The notes under the pieces were generated by a model that saw only the letters and a program-made list of their open reading frames with translations, did not search any database and had not been told where the DNA came from. Positions 27,501 through 35,511 of a stretch of DNA of 64,000 nt are shown here, piece by piece. This DNA comes from JAKVCB01 sp963578605 (lineage in GTDB: Bacteria; Planctomycetota; Planctomycetia; Pirellulales; Lacipirellulaceae): contig CAUZEA010000013.1 of NCBI GenBank assembly GCA_963578605.1, positions 1 to 64,000 on the forward strand, in the 5' to 3' direction. A program made the translations under genes and the position numbers. Each line of letters begins with the position of its first letter. The stretch's first letter is position 1.

Positions 27501-30500
27501 TGATCTGTTTCTGTTGCACGAAGTGCCCGTTGGGATCCAGGCCCTTGATCAGTCGCAGGTCGAGCAACGATCCTTGTTTCTCGGGCAGCGAGACCGACCG
27601 GTAAACCGTCTGTGTCGGATCCACCACCACGATATGGATATGCTGGTGTGCTCCCAACGCATCACGGTCCACCAGCAGGGTCCCCTCCTCGTTGGGGACC
27701 AGGTTGGCCAGCAGCGTGGAGCCCTCCGCCAGGAAGTCCAGTCGGGAGAAATCACCGTTGGCAACGCCCTCGCCATCCTCCATTCCACCCCGGGATGCTG
27801 CCGAGTCACTTTCTTCAATCTTGGCAGCAAATTCATTTCCTCCCTGCGCCTGCTGCTTGTCCGTTTCGGTGGTCCGAATCGGCCATGGATTGAGCAGCAA
27901 CTCCGGGCGCCGCAGCATGTTGCCCGGGAATTTCTGTGCATACTTGCGATCGATGATATAGCGATACTCGTCACCGATATCACGACCCTCCACGTACAGC
28001 GTTCGCGGGCGGGTGGTAGAGACCGCATAGGGCTCTGCATCTCGCACGCCGCCAAGCTTTTCTGCCACGGAGAAAGCCGGATAGTAACGGGTCGCCAGCA
28101 CGTGAACGCGTGCAAAATCGTTCCATCCTCGCAGCTGAATCGCCAGCTGCTCTTTGCCCGCCGTGATGCTCGTCACCTGCAGCGGCTGCTCGCCGCGCAC
28201 CTCCAGGTGCCGGCGGGCTCCCAGCAAGTATCCCTGTTGTTCCCCGTCCGCCTCCGTCACCCGAACCCGGATCCGCCTGCCGGCGCTGCGGATCAGCAGG
28301 TCGTAGTCGCCTACTGCGAGGTCCCGAAGCAGGATCATGCCGTCTTCGACGGCCAGCGAGTCGAAGTGGTCAGAGACGTAGGTCGTGCCACGCAGTGCCA
28401 GGAGCGAGAGGTCCTGGCGGTCCGCCTGGGTCTTGCTTCCCATGTAGGGAATCGCGATCACGTCGCCGGTGCGGGCATGCTGCGACCCATAGTAGGAATG
28501 CTGGTCTTGCAGAATTGGCCAGCTATGTTCGCTGCCAGCCACATCTCGCACCTGGATATTAACAATGTCCTTGAGTGCCCCCAATTGAATACGACCAAGG
28601 TCATCGGCTTGAAGCTGTAGCGAGATCGGGTCACGGAAGTCACGGTGCTTGAGCGTCACCTGCACCGGTCGGCCGGGCCGGAGTTCGCCGGTCTTTCCCA
28701 GCAGGTCCAGGACATAGTTGCCGTCGATCCATGCCAGGAACACATCGGCGGTCTTCTCGGTACGCTCGATCTGGTTAACGTCAAACGACTCGGCCACGAC
28801 CAGGTCAACCGGTTTTCCCTGGCTGAGACTCTTTACCCGGGCGGTGAGCAAGAACTGGATGGTCTGCAGGCGCTGCGGCACGCGGAACTCGTGCACCGTC
28901 TCCTCTCCTTCGTGAAGCTCAAAGTCATCGACCCGGCTGGTAACGCGAATGCCGTCATGGTCGACCGAGCTGATCGTCAGCCGCACGTCTTCCAGCACAG
29001 AAAGCGTAACGGGCGTCCCGTTGAGCGAAAGGGCAGGGCGAATGATCACCGGTGCCAGCTGGCGTTCCAGCAATGCCTCCCGGTCCACGTAGATCCCGGC
29101 AGTCATTTGGTACTGCTCCGCCTCGTGCTGAAACCGGTGTAGCGTGGTGGTGCTGCCATCGGTGACCACGAAGGGGACCATTCCGGGATTGGTGCTAAAG
29201 GGAACCACGATCGTCCCATCCTCACCCGCCTCGTAAAGTGTCCCACTGATCCAGATAGAGGCCTCCTCTACCGGATGCTTCTCTTCACCCAGTACCGTGA
29301 AACGGTGGCCGGCGGTTGTCGTCTCGACCAGGAAATCGAGTTTCCCCTTGCGGACCAGTGTACGGCTGCTCTTGCCATTGCCGATAAAATCAATCACGAA
29401 GACCCCGGGCCGATTCAGCTCGGGAAAGTCAAAGTGCCGCTCTGCGCGGCGGAGTGGTGCCTCCTCGTACTTGACCGTACGCTCCATGTTGGCCACCAGG
29501 CCGTCAAGCTTGATCCCGGTACTTACCTGCTGGAGTTCCTGGCGGTAGTAGTTTTGGGCATTGAGCTCGTAGACCTTGACGATCAGCGTATCGACGTTCT
29601 TGACATGGATATCGAGGCTGACATCTGCACCCCCGTCGAAGTACTCCTGGTTGGTAAAAGAAAAATCCAGATCCACCCGGTCCTTCAGCGCCTGGAACCT
29701 GGCCGGGGATATCATTGCCGACCACTGGTCTGGATCACCAATGCCATGGACGATCTTGGTCTCGGCAAATAACTCCTTCAGGTAGCCGTCGCGGAGGAAA
29801 GGCTCGTATTGCTTGAAGTCGGCTGCTTCCACAAAGAAATGCGAAAGGTAGGACCTGACCAGTGGCTCGTCGTTGCCGATAATCGGCAAGCGGGTGACCG
29901 GCGTGTAGTTGGCCTGCATGTTGATCAGGTACCGCCGGCTGTTATGGTCCTTGATGAATTCCGGGTTTACGTAGACAGTGTTTCGGGGCAGCTGGATGTA
30001 CGTCATGAATCGCTGCTCGTCGTAAATTCCCATGGACCGGTCCAGCACCAGTCGACGGTAGAGGACGTGAGCCTTGAGCGAGTTATGGACCGGTGCCAGC
30101 CGGTTGACGAATTCCCACAGTCGATCCAGGTAGGCCCGGTGCTCAAGCCGATCCTCGGCCCAGCGGATATCGTCACTGGGAAGCAACTTGGACATGTAGA
30201 TGTTGACGAAATTGGCCTGGTCTAACAGCGGCGGGTGGAACTGCACGCACTGGTTTAACTGCTCCAGTAACATCTGCTTGTGGACATCGTAGGCACCGAA
30301 ACCGGGGAATCCCTTGGTCTTCAGGTCGGCCACTACCAGCCGCGCCAAATTGGGGAAGTCCGGGCGCTGGAGCCGCTGAAGAAGGTGTCGGCGACGCGCG
30401 GTATTGAGATCTCCACCAGCCAACCAGGCCAGCGCACTGTCCTCCAGCCCCTGCAAGTTAAGGTGGCGAGCGAAGGCACGGTCCAGCAGCGTCTGCCGCG

Positions 30501-30921
30501 TGATCAGCTGTTCGGGAAAGCGAGTGGGAAGCCGTCGCTGCTGGTTGGCGGCGTTCCGCTGGTGATTGAACTTCAGGTCCAGTTCCTTGCGCAGGTACTG
30601 GAGTGAAGCGGCTGGATCCCTGTCGTAGGTCAGCAGGGCCTGCCGGTATCGAATCTGGCGCACGCCGTTGGTCGTCTTGTAACGAGCGATCCAGGTCTTG
30701 AGCAACTCCTCCACCGCCTCGAATTGCTCGGTGTTCTGCAGGTGCAGGCAGTGGTAGTAGTAGTAATCCTCTGTGCCAGGCACCAGCTGCTCGAGGGCCA
30801 CCGTACGGTCCGGAGCAAGGGAGAAATCTTCCAGGTAGTCAATCTCCTCTGCCCTCACACTGGTGATGGTCAAATGCAGGGTTACAAGCAGCGCGCATAC
30901 AAGAAAACGTCTCATCATCAT
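24541..30921 (-). CDS. Giant secreted macroglobulin-like protein (2126 aa)
   Basis: A very large exported protein. The signal peptide is about residues 1-24 (cleavage after SVRA). Residues about 30-330 are helical and TPR-like. Residues about 410-850 contain beta-sandwich modules resembling the MG2-type domains of alpha-2-macroglobulins (NVDTLIVKVYELNAQNYY, PGVFVIDFIGNGKSSRTLV). A hydrophilic Arg/Gln/Glu-rich linker lies at about 1330-1430. More helical and beta modules follow, ending in a carboxypeptidase-regulatory-like fold (AVYVKVYAQMRDGSVKFYKDG). I find no GCGEQ/CLEQ thioester motif, so it should not trap proteases covalently. A structural or protease-inhibitory role at the cell surface is inference. 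It sits alone in an insert bounded by 350-bp direct repeats. Confidence 0.75.
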   Translation of the reverse strand: MMMRRFLVCALLVTLHLTITSVRAEEIDYLEDFSLAPDRTVALEQLVPGTEDYYYYHCLHLQNTEQFEAVEELLKTWIARYKTTNGVRQIRYRQALLTYDRDPAASLQYLRKELDLKFNHQRNAANQQRRLPTRFPEQLITRQTLLDRAFARHLNLQGLEDSALAWLAGGDLNTARRRHLLQRLQRPDFPNLARLVVADLKTKGFPGFGAYDVHKQMLLEQLNQCVQFHPPLLDQANFVNIYMSKLLPSDDIRWAEDRLEHRAYLDRLWEFVNRLAPVHNSLKAHVLYRRLVLDRSMGIYDEQRFMTYIQLPRNTVYVNPEFIKDHNSRRYLINMQANYTPVTRLPIIGNDEPLVRSYLSHFFVEAADFKQYEPFLRDGYLKELFAETKIVHGIGDPDQWSAMISPARFQALKDRVDLDFSFTNQEYFDGGADVSLDIHVKNVDTLIVKVYELNAQNYYRQELQQVSTGIKLDGLVANMERTVKYEEAPLRRAERHFDFPELNRPGVFVIDFIGNGKSSRTLVRKGKLDFLVETTTAGHRFTVLGEEKHPVEEASIWISGTLYEAGEDGTIVVPFSTNPGMVPFVVTDGSTTTLHRFQHEAEQYQMTAGIYVDREALLERQLAPVIIRPALSLNGTPVTLSVLEDVRLTISSVDHDGIRVTSRVDDFELHEGEETVHEFRVPQRLQTIQFLLTARVKSLSQGKPVDLVVAESFDVNQIERTEKTADVFLAWIDGNYVLDLLGKTGELRPGRPVQVTLKHRDFRDPISLQLQADDLGRIQLGALKDIVNIQVRDVAGSEHSWPILQDQHSYYGSQHARTGDVIAIPYMGSKTQADRQDLSLLALRGTTYVSDHFDSLAVEDGMILLRDLAVGDYDLLIRSAGRRIRVRVTEADGEQQGYLLGARRHLEVRGEQPLQVTSITAGKEQLAIQLRGWNDFARVHVLATRYYPAFSVAEKLGGVRDAEPYAVSTTRPRTLYVEGRDIGDEYRYIIDRKYAQKFPGNMLRRPELLLNPWPIRTTETDKQQAQGGNEFAAKIEESDSAASRGGMEDGEGVANGDFSRLDFLAEGSTLLANLVPNEEGTLLVDRDALGAHQHIHIVVVDPTQTVYRSVSLPEKQGSLLDLRLIKGLDPNGHFVQQKQISLVKAQQPFTIQDVTTGRFETFNSLERVYQLFATLNNDVHLKEFHFLLGWPELEEEQKLEHYSKHACHELNFFLYRKDRDFFDNVIRPYLANKQHKTFLDHWLVEMPLEEYLKPWNYRQLNVVERILLGQRLAAERVASRRHVDDLFDLVPPNIDRYNQLFETALSRSGLSAESAQQELIDEVTASRRLKSTVAEGGAPANRPETRSATAGSDRAREREPLSRQQQAADQDRKTADKRNLRLEEEEKSKLGLLKDSPATNGRANGKYRKSMGYGHAGAAKEYFSANGIFMSQVRQLYREQEKTREWVENNYYKLPIASQNADRVTVNGFWNDLAAHEDGSFHSRNLTEATGNFTEMMFALAVLDLPFVAGEQDLALDETRLRMVNDGPAIVFHEEVKEVEAADQQAPILVSQNFFRHGDRYIHVDNEQRDKFVSREFLVHTVYGCQVVITNPTSSRQKLDVLLQVPIGALPVLGGRATRSVHMELEGFHTQTLEYYFYFPAAGEYAHFPAHVSGNETLLAHAMPFTFNVVDSLTEVDTNSWAYVSQNGTNQQVIDYLDNHNVHRLDLAKITFRMSDKEFFRQITRLLSKRHAYHHTLWSYAMLHDVPEQINQFLQHADNLVNQCGSYLQSPILVIDPVIRRIYEHMEYRPLVNARAHQLGAKRQILNDRFYGQYHRLLRVLSYKRKLSDEDMMAVTYYLLLQDRMVEALAMFEAVNPDALVTRLQYDYFSAYLAFSRGNARLARSIAVAYADHPVAHWNAMFTNIVNQADEIRGDGVEVADDDDQVQAQDQLADSQPSFDFNVESGEVTIDFQNLENVQVNYYEIDIELLFSRSPFVQEFSGGFSYIRPNRSETIQLPGRGGTHQFKLPQELSRSNVLVEIVGGGQTQTRAYYSHALSVQVVQNYGQVRVLHAETRKPLAAVYVKVYAQMRDGSVKFYKDGYTDLRGRFDYASVSTGDLENVLKYGLLIASDKDGAMVREATPPLR

Positions 30922-31317
30922 CCCCTTTTGAAGTGCTTGCCAGCAGGTAAAACGTGGTGGTCTTTCGTCATCCTATTCCAAGGCAGATGGTCGTCTAGCT
31001 TCTTTGACGAGGTGGGGGGCGAATTGGTTCCCTCGACAGCGGACATCCACTCGACAACTTGCCCGGCGATCGGTTTTTGACAGGGTGGTCGACGGTCAGC
31101 AGGTTGCTGCCGGCCGAACCTGGACTCTCTCCCTGCGTTTCACTCGCCTCAGGGGTAGAAACCGTACGCGTGACCTCTGGCGTCCTCTCCTGCTCCTGGC
31201 ACTGGTCTTGCTCGTGCCGGTACTTCCGTTCCTGTTTTTTGGTGAGGCAGTTGGCTTGCACTGGTTCCAACCAGCCCACCACAGCCGATGTACGTTTGCA
31301 GCATGACCAGTTATGTT
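30922..31317. other. Upstream region of the giant gene with a membrane-protein remnant
   Basis: This gap holds the promoter of the giant minus-strand gene (not located). On the plus strand about 31178-31305 reads RPLLLLALVLLVPVLPFLFFGEAVGLHWF. That resembles the first transmembrane helix of TVP38/DedA-like membrane proteins. It stops within a few codons of the right direct repeat, so it looks like a gene remnant cut at the insertion boundary. The family match is from memory and weak. Confidence 0.35.
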
Positions 31318-31540
31318 GGGGCCCCGTCCGCCATGGCTTTCGAACCTGCGACGCTCAAAGGTCGTTTATCGCAGTCAAGATATTCCAGGCGCCTGTTACA
31401 AGGTTGAGCATGCCCTTGAATTGCTGTTCCGTTTCTACAAACCGATGCCGAAAACCATGGATCGCATCGCCGACATCCTCTACAAGGTCGAAGACAATAT
31501 CGATGCCCTCCGCGCTTATGAAAAGAAGAATCGAACGTAA
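31318..31540 (+). pseudogene. DegT aminotransferase 3'-terminal fragment
   Basis: This encodes PRPPWLSNLRRSKVVYRSQD and onward to the stop, the same as the last 74 codons of the intact DegT gene (22978-24270) except for four residues near the end. The first ~355 codons, including the PLP lysine, are missing, so it cannot be active. Most base changes relative to the intact copy are silent. Confidence 0.88.
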
Positions 31541-31663
31541 GAACCGAGATCTCAACCAATAGAGGCAGCTCCGTTTTGGTGTTGGGGGGACCTGCTCGTC
31601 AACCTGGCGGCAACTCCTGAGATTCCAGTAACGCGTTCCAGAGCAGGGTTGCATAGTAAACAG
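31318..31663 (+). repeat. Direct repeat, right copy: DegT/lipase 3' junction
   Basis: This is the partner of 24048-24404. It contains the DegT 3' fragment, a short spacer and the last ~21 codons of the intact lipase on the other strand. Recombination between the two copies would delete the 7.27-kb insert and restore a simple convergent DegT-lipase arrangement. Confidence 0.9.
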
Positions 31664-32558
31664 GTGCGTGGTCCGCCAGGCCCGCGATTTTGAAGGGCAA
31701 TTTCCCCATGTCGAATCGCATTTCGCTGGCCATCTGTTTTAGCGCAGCGACAAGACCCTTCGATCCAATCGAGAAATCGTCCAGGAATTCTCGAGAGCCG
31801 CTTCCACCAACTTCCATCATGGTTCCGCTGTGGGCAAAGCCAAGAAACTCTGGCGGTACCAGGGGAACCCAATCCTGGCGGTGAACAAATCGATGATGGT
31901 TCCTCTGGGGTAGCACACTGGTAAATCCCGCATCTCCAACACGTGGACAACCGTAGGTGTGAATCCCCTGGACATCAGTGGTATCAAGATGAGCTGCAGC
32001 AAGCGTTGCCAGCGCCCCGCCCAGGCTGTGCCCGGTCAACCAAAGCGCCTGACGGTCTTCTTTTTTGCGGACGATCGCGTCGATCTGGTCACTGATTTCG
32101 ATGTAGCCGTTGAGAAATCCGTGGTGCACGTGTCCGCCAGCGCGGCAGACAGTTGGCAGAAAATGACTATCGGTCCAGAGATCGTCCTGGCACAGGATCA
32201 CAACCTCGGCACAGTCCAGCAGCATGTGGGTCTCGAGACGTGTCCCGCGGAACACAATGACAAGTGCCTCTTCGTTGTGGAGCAGCATCCCACGATTGTC
32301 TGACGGGGTTCCCAGCCAATCGACTTGAAAACCTTGTTCGCGCAAAGGCGATCGATCGATTGCCTGTTCGATGAAATCTGCCGTGCCGTAAACCAGGAAA
32401 CTGGCGTCGGCAAGCCACCAGCTGTTGACCGCGGAGTAGGATTCTGCCCAGGGTTCAAACGCCAAACGATCTGCGTGTGTGAAATAAGGAAAACCATCAG
32501 CAGGAGGACGTAGCCCCTCGACGGTTTCGACCGGAAGTGCGCGGGGTTCAATGGGCAT
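31599..32558 (-). CDS. Class 3 lipase family protein
   Basis: A 319-residue alpha/beta hydrolase of the fungal-type (class 3) lipase family. VIVFRGT is the strand preceding the oxyanion region, TGHSLGGALA holds the nucleophile Ser178, and YGCPRVGD marks the strand before the catalytic Asp. A His in the C-terminal third would finish the triad. I see no signal peptide, so it may act in the cytoplasm or be exported by another route. Substrate is probably an acylglycerol or related ester. It converges with the DegT fragment, and its last codons lie within the right direct repeat. Confidence 0.88.
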   Translation of the reverse strand: MPIEPRALPVETVEGLRPPADGFPYFTHADRLAFEPWAESYSAVNSWWLADASFLVYGTADFIEQAIDRSPLREQGFQVDWLGTPSDNRGMLLHNEEALVIVFRGTRLETHMLLDCAEVVILCQDDLWTDSHFLPTVCRAGGHVHHGFLNGYIEISDQIDAIVRKKEDRQALWLTGHSLGGALATLAAAHLDTTDVQGIHTYGCPRVGDAGFTSVLPQRNHHRFVHRQDWVPLVPPEFLGFAHSGTMMEVGGSGSREFLDDFSIGSKGLVAALKQMASEMRFDMGKLPFKIAGLADHAPVYYATLLWNALLESQELPPG

Positions 32559-32732
32559 CTCCTGAGACTAGGCTGCCCGGCGGCTGACCGCAAGAGAAGA
32601 GGCCAGGATGTTTTTTCAGTTCCGGCAGCAGCCCCAAAAGAGCGCAGCGGTTAACGGGCACGAACTATTTTGGACCCACATTTTGCACAACCGAGCTTAC
32701 CGATCCCAGGGCGGCGGACCTGGTAGCTCTCA

Positions 32733-33017
32733 TTAGTGCTTGTAAATTTTGTGGCGTGGCCGGTCCGAGAGGATCTGCTCTTTTCCCCAGGTGGTGACGT
32801 CCTTGAATGCCTGGCTCTGAATAAAGCTCATGAAGGCCTCTTCTTCCGACCACTCACTGGTGATCAAATAAGAAGCGCTATCGCTGACATCTTTCCACAG
32901 CGTCGAACTGGTATGCCCGTCGGCGGCTTCGAGTGCCGTAATAACCGCCGCAAATTTCTCTTCGAAATCGGCCTGTTTGCCTTCAATCACATGGTAGTTC
33001 ATGCCAACAGTAATCAT
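32733..33017 (-). CDS. ABM-domain protein (antibiotic biosynthesis monooxygenase fold)
   Basis: A 94-residue dimeric alpha/beta-barrel protein: MITVGMNYHVIEGKQADFEEKF, the STLWKDVSDSASYLITSEW core and EEAFMSFIQSQAF helix. It is a second member of the same fold as the 15632-15970 gene but distant in sequence. Members include heme-degrading and quinone monooxygenases as well as non-catalytic forms; the family pattern does not fix the substrate. ATG 33017. Confidence 0.85.
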   Translation of the reverse strand: MITVGMNYHVIEGKQADFEEKFAAVITALEAADGHTSSTLWKDVSDSASYLITSEWSEEEAFMSFIQSQAFKDVTTWGKEQILSDRPRHKIYKH

Positions 33018-33525
33018 GATTGCTCGCTTCCTGGATCGTTGAGGGTTCCTCGGACAAACAGAGCTTCTCGGCTTTGCCCAAGCGGGATCTTAATATCCGC
33101 GATCGATTCCCGGGAAGCAAGTGGGTCGAGCCCAGCAATGCCAACCGCGAGGGTGGGGGTAAGCTCGCTACGGCGCAGGCGGCTCACAGATTTTGCGGAG
33201 TTCCCGTAACACGCATGCGGGTCGGGTCGACTCTGCGGAGCAATGAAGGCCGCGGGCCGAGGCTGGATTGGTCTTGCACCGATCATAATATTCGAGTGTA
33301 TTGAGCAGTCGGTGGCTGGTAAAACAGGGTTTTTGACGCCCAGGGTCTCAGGTCGACATTTTGCGGCAGGCCGGGAAAAATCCACCACAAACGGCAGGCC
33401 CAAATCGACAGAACCGACGGTCGAGAAACCGATGAGCGAAACGTGAGGACCTGTCGCACCTCGAAACTACGGAATTTACAAACAGGGGCCACGCCCGCAG
33501 CAACCGGCCCCGGGAAAGGTATGCT
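33018..33525. other. Intergenic region, open on both strands but probably non-coding
   Basis: Long stop-free frames run over this stretch on both strands (for example 33014-33403 minus and 33020-33304 plus), but none has protein-like composition or a ribosome-binding site. One minus frame overlaps the ABM start by 4 nt, which could suggest coupling, yet its sequence is a mosaic of Ser/Arg/Pro-rich segments. I treat it as non-coding, high-GC DNA. Confidence 0.4.
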
Positions 33526-33678
33526 ATGAATAAAGATTTAATTTGGAAGCTTGGGTTGTTTGTGCTCATCCTGCTTGCACTAAATTTCTTCTTTCATCTA
33601 CACATAGCGGTTATTTCGAGCGTAGTCATCACCTTGATTATCTGGTTTGTTTTTCGCATGATGAGTTCAAAGAGTTAG
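33526..33678 (+). CDS. 50-residue membrane protein
   Basis: From ATG 33526 the product starts MNKDLIWKLGLFVLILLALN and ends FVFRMMSSKS. It contains two closely spaced hydrophobic stretches (about 8-23 and 28-44) with positively charged ends, so it should be a small inner-membrane protein. GAAAGG lies upstream of the start. Similar very short membrane proteins occur in planctomycetes, from memory; no function is known. The next gene is another small membrane protein on the same strand. Confidence 0.65.
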   Translation: MNKDLIWKLGLFVLILLALNFFFHLHIAVISSVVITLIIWFVFRMMSSKS

Positions 33679-33759
33679 TTGTTCGTGACAAGGCGAGATT
33701 CGTGGGTGATTGAAAACAGCAAAGTTTTGGGAAGCTCTTGGTCCTAATGTCATCCACCG

Positions 33760-33999
33760 GTGCGTGTGTGGGATCCGATTGTGTCGACTGAAACCACTGA
33801 AACCAATGAAAACTGGGGGACTTGTCCAAAATGTGGCACACCCGTTTTAATCAGTCCTACCGATGGCACGCTGGAGCCGTGTAGCGAATGTGCTTCGAAA
33901 GCATCACCGTGGGGATTCTTCAACGGTTTGCTCTATATCGGCCTGGGCATCTTTGCCATTGTCCTCTTGATTTATGTGTGCATTCAAATCTTGCGATAA
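33760..33999 (+). CDS. Zinc-ribbon small membrane protein
   Basis: A 79-residue protein with an N-terminal zinc ribbon (CPKCG about 22-26 and CSEC about 41-44) followed by one transmembrane helix (LLYIGLGIFAIVLLIYVCI, about 57-75). Two GTG starts are possible: 33760, or 33781, which has GGGA upstream and removes seven residues. Function unknown. It converges with the MFS gene downstream. Confidence 0.6.
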   Translation: MRVWDPIVSTETTETNENWGTCPKCGTPVLISPTDGTLEPCSECASKASPWGFFNGLLYIGLGIFAIVLLIYVCIQILR

Positions 34000-34048
34000 T
34001 TCAAGATAGCGCACCCGAGCTGGCAGTTTTTCCCTGGCGGCGGTCCAG

Positions 34049-35377
34049 CTAAGGCGGAACGTCGCCACTCTGACCGGTCTTTGCGCGCCACGTCCAGAGT
34101 GCCCAGACCGCTGCGGGTGCGAGAGAAACGATTGCCATCGTATAAAGGATCGCGTGAATCCCGACCTTTTGATCGAGCGCAACGCCGGCCAGCGCTGCTC
34201 CGACCGCAGTCCCCAGCGAAAAACAAGCGAACTCCGAAGCAAAGATACGGCCTCGAACCTGGCCCGGCGAAAGTTGTAACAACAGCTGTGTCGAAAAGAC
34301 CCACAGCAGTCCACCACCGGATCCAACGATGAAGGCTCCGACCAGCACGACTGCGAAACTGGCCAGAGAGCCGGTTACCACCAGTCCGACGGCTGCCAGG
34401 CAATAACCCAGCAGGATCGCGGCCCGCACTTTCAGATCCCGGTCTTTTGTGCACAGCCGGGCCAACAACGGACTGGTCCCGGTTCCCAGGCCCATGGTGG
34501 CAAACATCATGCCAACGGCCAGGCTGCCCCTTTCTCCAATCATGAAGGTCGTTTCGGAGATGGCCACCAGCAGAACTTGAAAGGTCGAACCGAAGAACAG
34601 CATCAAGAAAGTTTTCTGCAATGCAATGAGTAACAAATCAAAGTCAGCGACCAGTAACCGCAAACCAGTGATGTAGTCGGCAATGAATGCCCGTACGGTC
34701 TTGTCCGGTTCCTGGCTGGGAGCTGTGCGATTCAAGCGGATTCCGGCGATCAGCATGGCGGACAGGAAAAAAGTGCAACCGTCGATCACGAAGGCGGTGT
34801 AGACTCCGAAAAATCCTGCGACCAATCCACCCAGGGCAGCCCCCAGTGCCAGCATCGTCGACCAGGTGGCCGACGTGATGGTGTTGGCCGTTGCGATCGC
34901 GTGGCGTGGGACGATATCGGGAAGAATCGCATTTCTTGTCGTAAAGAAGAATCCGCTGATTGCAAGTTGGATTGCCGTTAGTGTGTACAGCAGCCAGACA
35001 TCGCCTGTGTTGCGAACCAGTAGAAAACCGAAGACGGTGACCCCGCGGAGGATATCGGCTGCCAACAGAATCGTTCTGCGGCTGTAGCGGTCGGCGACAA
35101 CTCCAGCGACGGGACTTGCGACAAAGGGAGCCAAGGCTCGAACTACGAACAAGCCTCCCACGGCAAATCCCGATTGTGTCAAAGATCCGACCAGGGCAGC
35201 CGAGGCGATGAGATTGAACCAATCCCCCAGGAGACTGACAATTTGGCCGTACCAAAGACAGCGGAAGTTGGCGTTTGAGCGGATGAGCCCAAGATAGGTG
35301 ACTGATTTTTCACGATTGTCGGTAGCCAAAGGTGTCGTTTTTCGCTCTGGTTGGTTGGGCGGTGGTCGAATCAGCAA
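34049..35377 (-). CDS. MFS transporter (EntS/MFS_3-like exporter)
   Basis: A 442-residue inner-membrane protein with about 12 helices, of the major facilitator family related to EntS-type exporters. NFRCLWYGQIVSLLGDWFN is the typical first-helix start, and GVVADRYSRRTILL is the loop 2-3 signature. Helices are intact throughout. The substrate is unknown; relatives export siderophores or small drugs. The first ~20 residues are hydrophilic, so a start a few codons in is possible. It stands alone, 134 bp from mprF. Confidence 0.85.
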   Translation of the reverse strand: MLIRPPPNQPERKTTPLATDNREKSVTYLGLIRSNANFRCLWYGQIVSLLGDWFNLIASAALVGSLTQSGFAVGGLFVVRALAPFVASPVAGVVADRYSRRTILLAADILRGVTVFGFLLVRNTGDVWLLYTLTAIQLAISGFFFTTRNAILPDIVPRHAIATANTITSATWSTMLALGAALGGLVAGFFGVYTAFVIDGCTFFLSAMLIAGIRLNRTAPSQEPDKTVRAFIADYITGLRLLVADFDLLLIALQKTFLMLFFGSTFQVLLVAISETTFMIGERGSLAVGMMFATMGLGTGTSPLLARLCTKDRDLKVRAAILLGYCLAAVGLVVTGSLASFAVVLVGAFIVGSGGGLLWVFSTQLLLQLSPGQVRGRIFASEFACFSLGTAVGAALAGVALDQKVGIHAILYTMAIVSLAPAAVWALWTWRAKTGQSGDVPP

Positions 35378-35511
35378 TCAAGGTGGGGAAAGGCAGTCTG
35401 CTTGGGGGCTGGCCAGGCCTCCACATGCCGCGGCTGGGTCGTCCGGAAAATCGGTAGTGCGAGCCCAGCAGGGGGGCACAATCCGTGGCGGGGAACTCGT
35501 GAAATGCGAGG

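Noticed and set aside
26974..28620. 548-codon plus-strand frame opposite the giant gene
   Set aside because: It is a shadow of the giant minus-strand gene, caused by high GC at third codon positions.
33014..33403. 129-codon minus-strand frame overlapping the ABM gene by 4 nt
   Set aside because: The overlap looks like coupling, but the sequence is Ser/Arg/Pro mosaic without recognisable fold, and the opposite strand is equally open.
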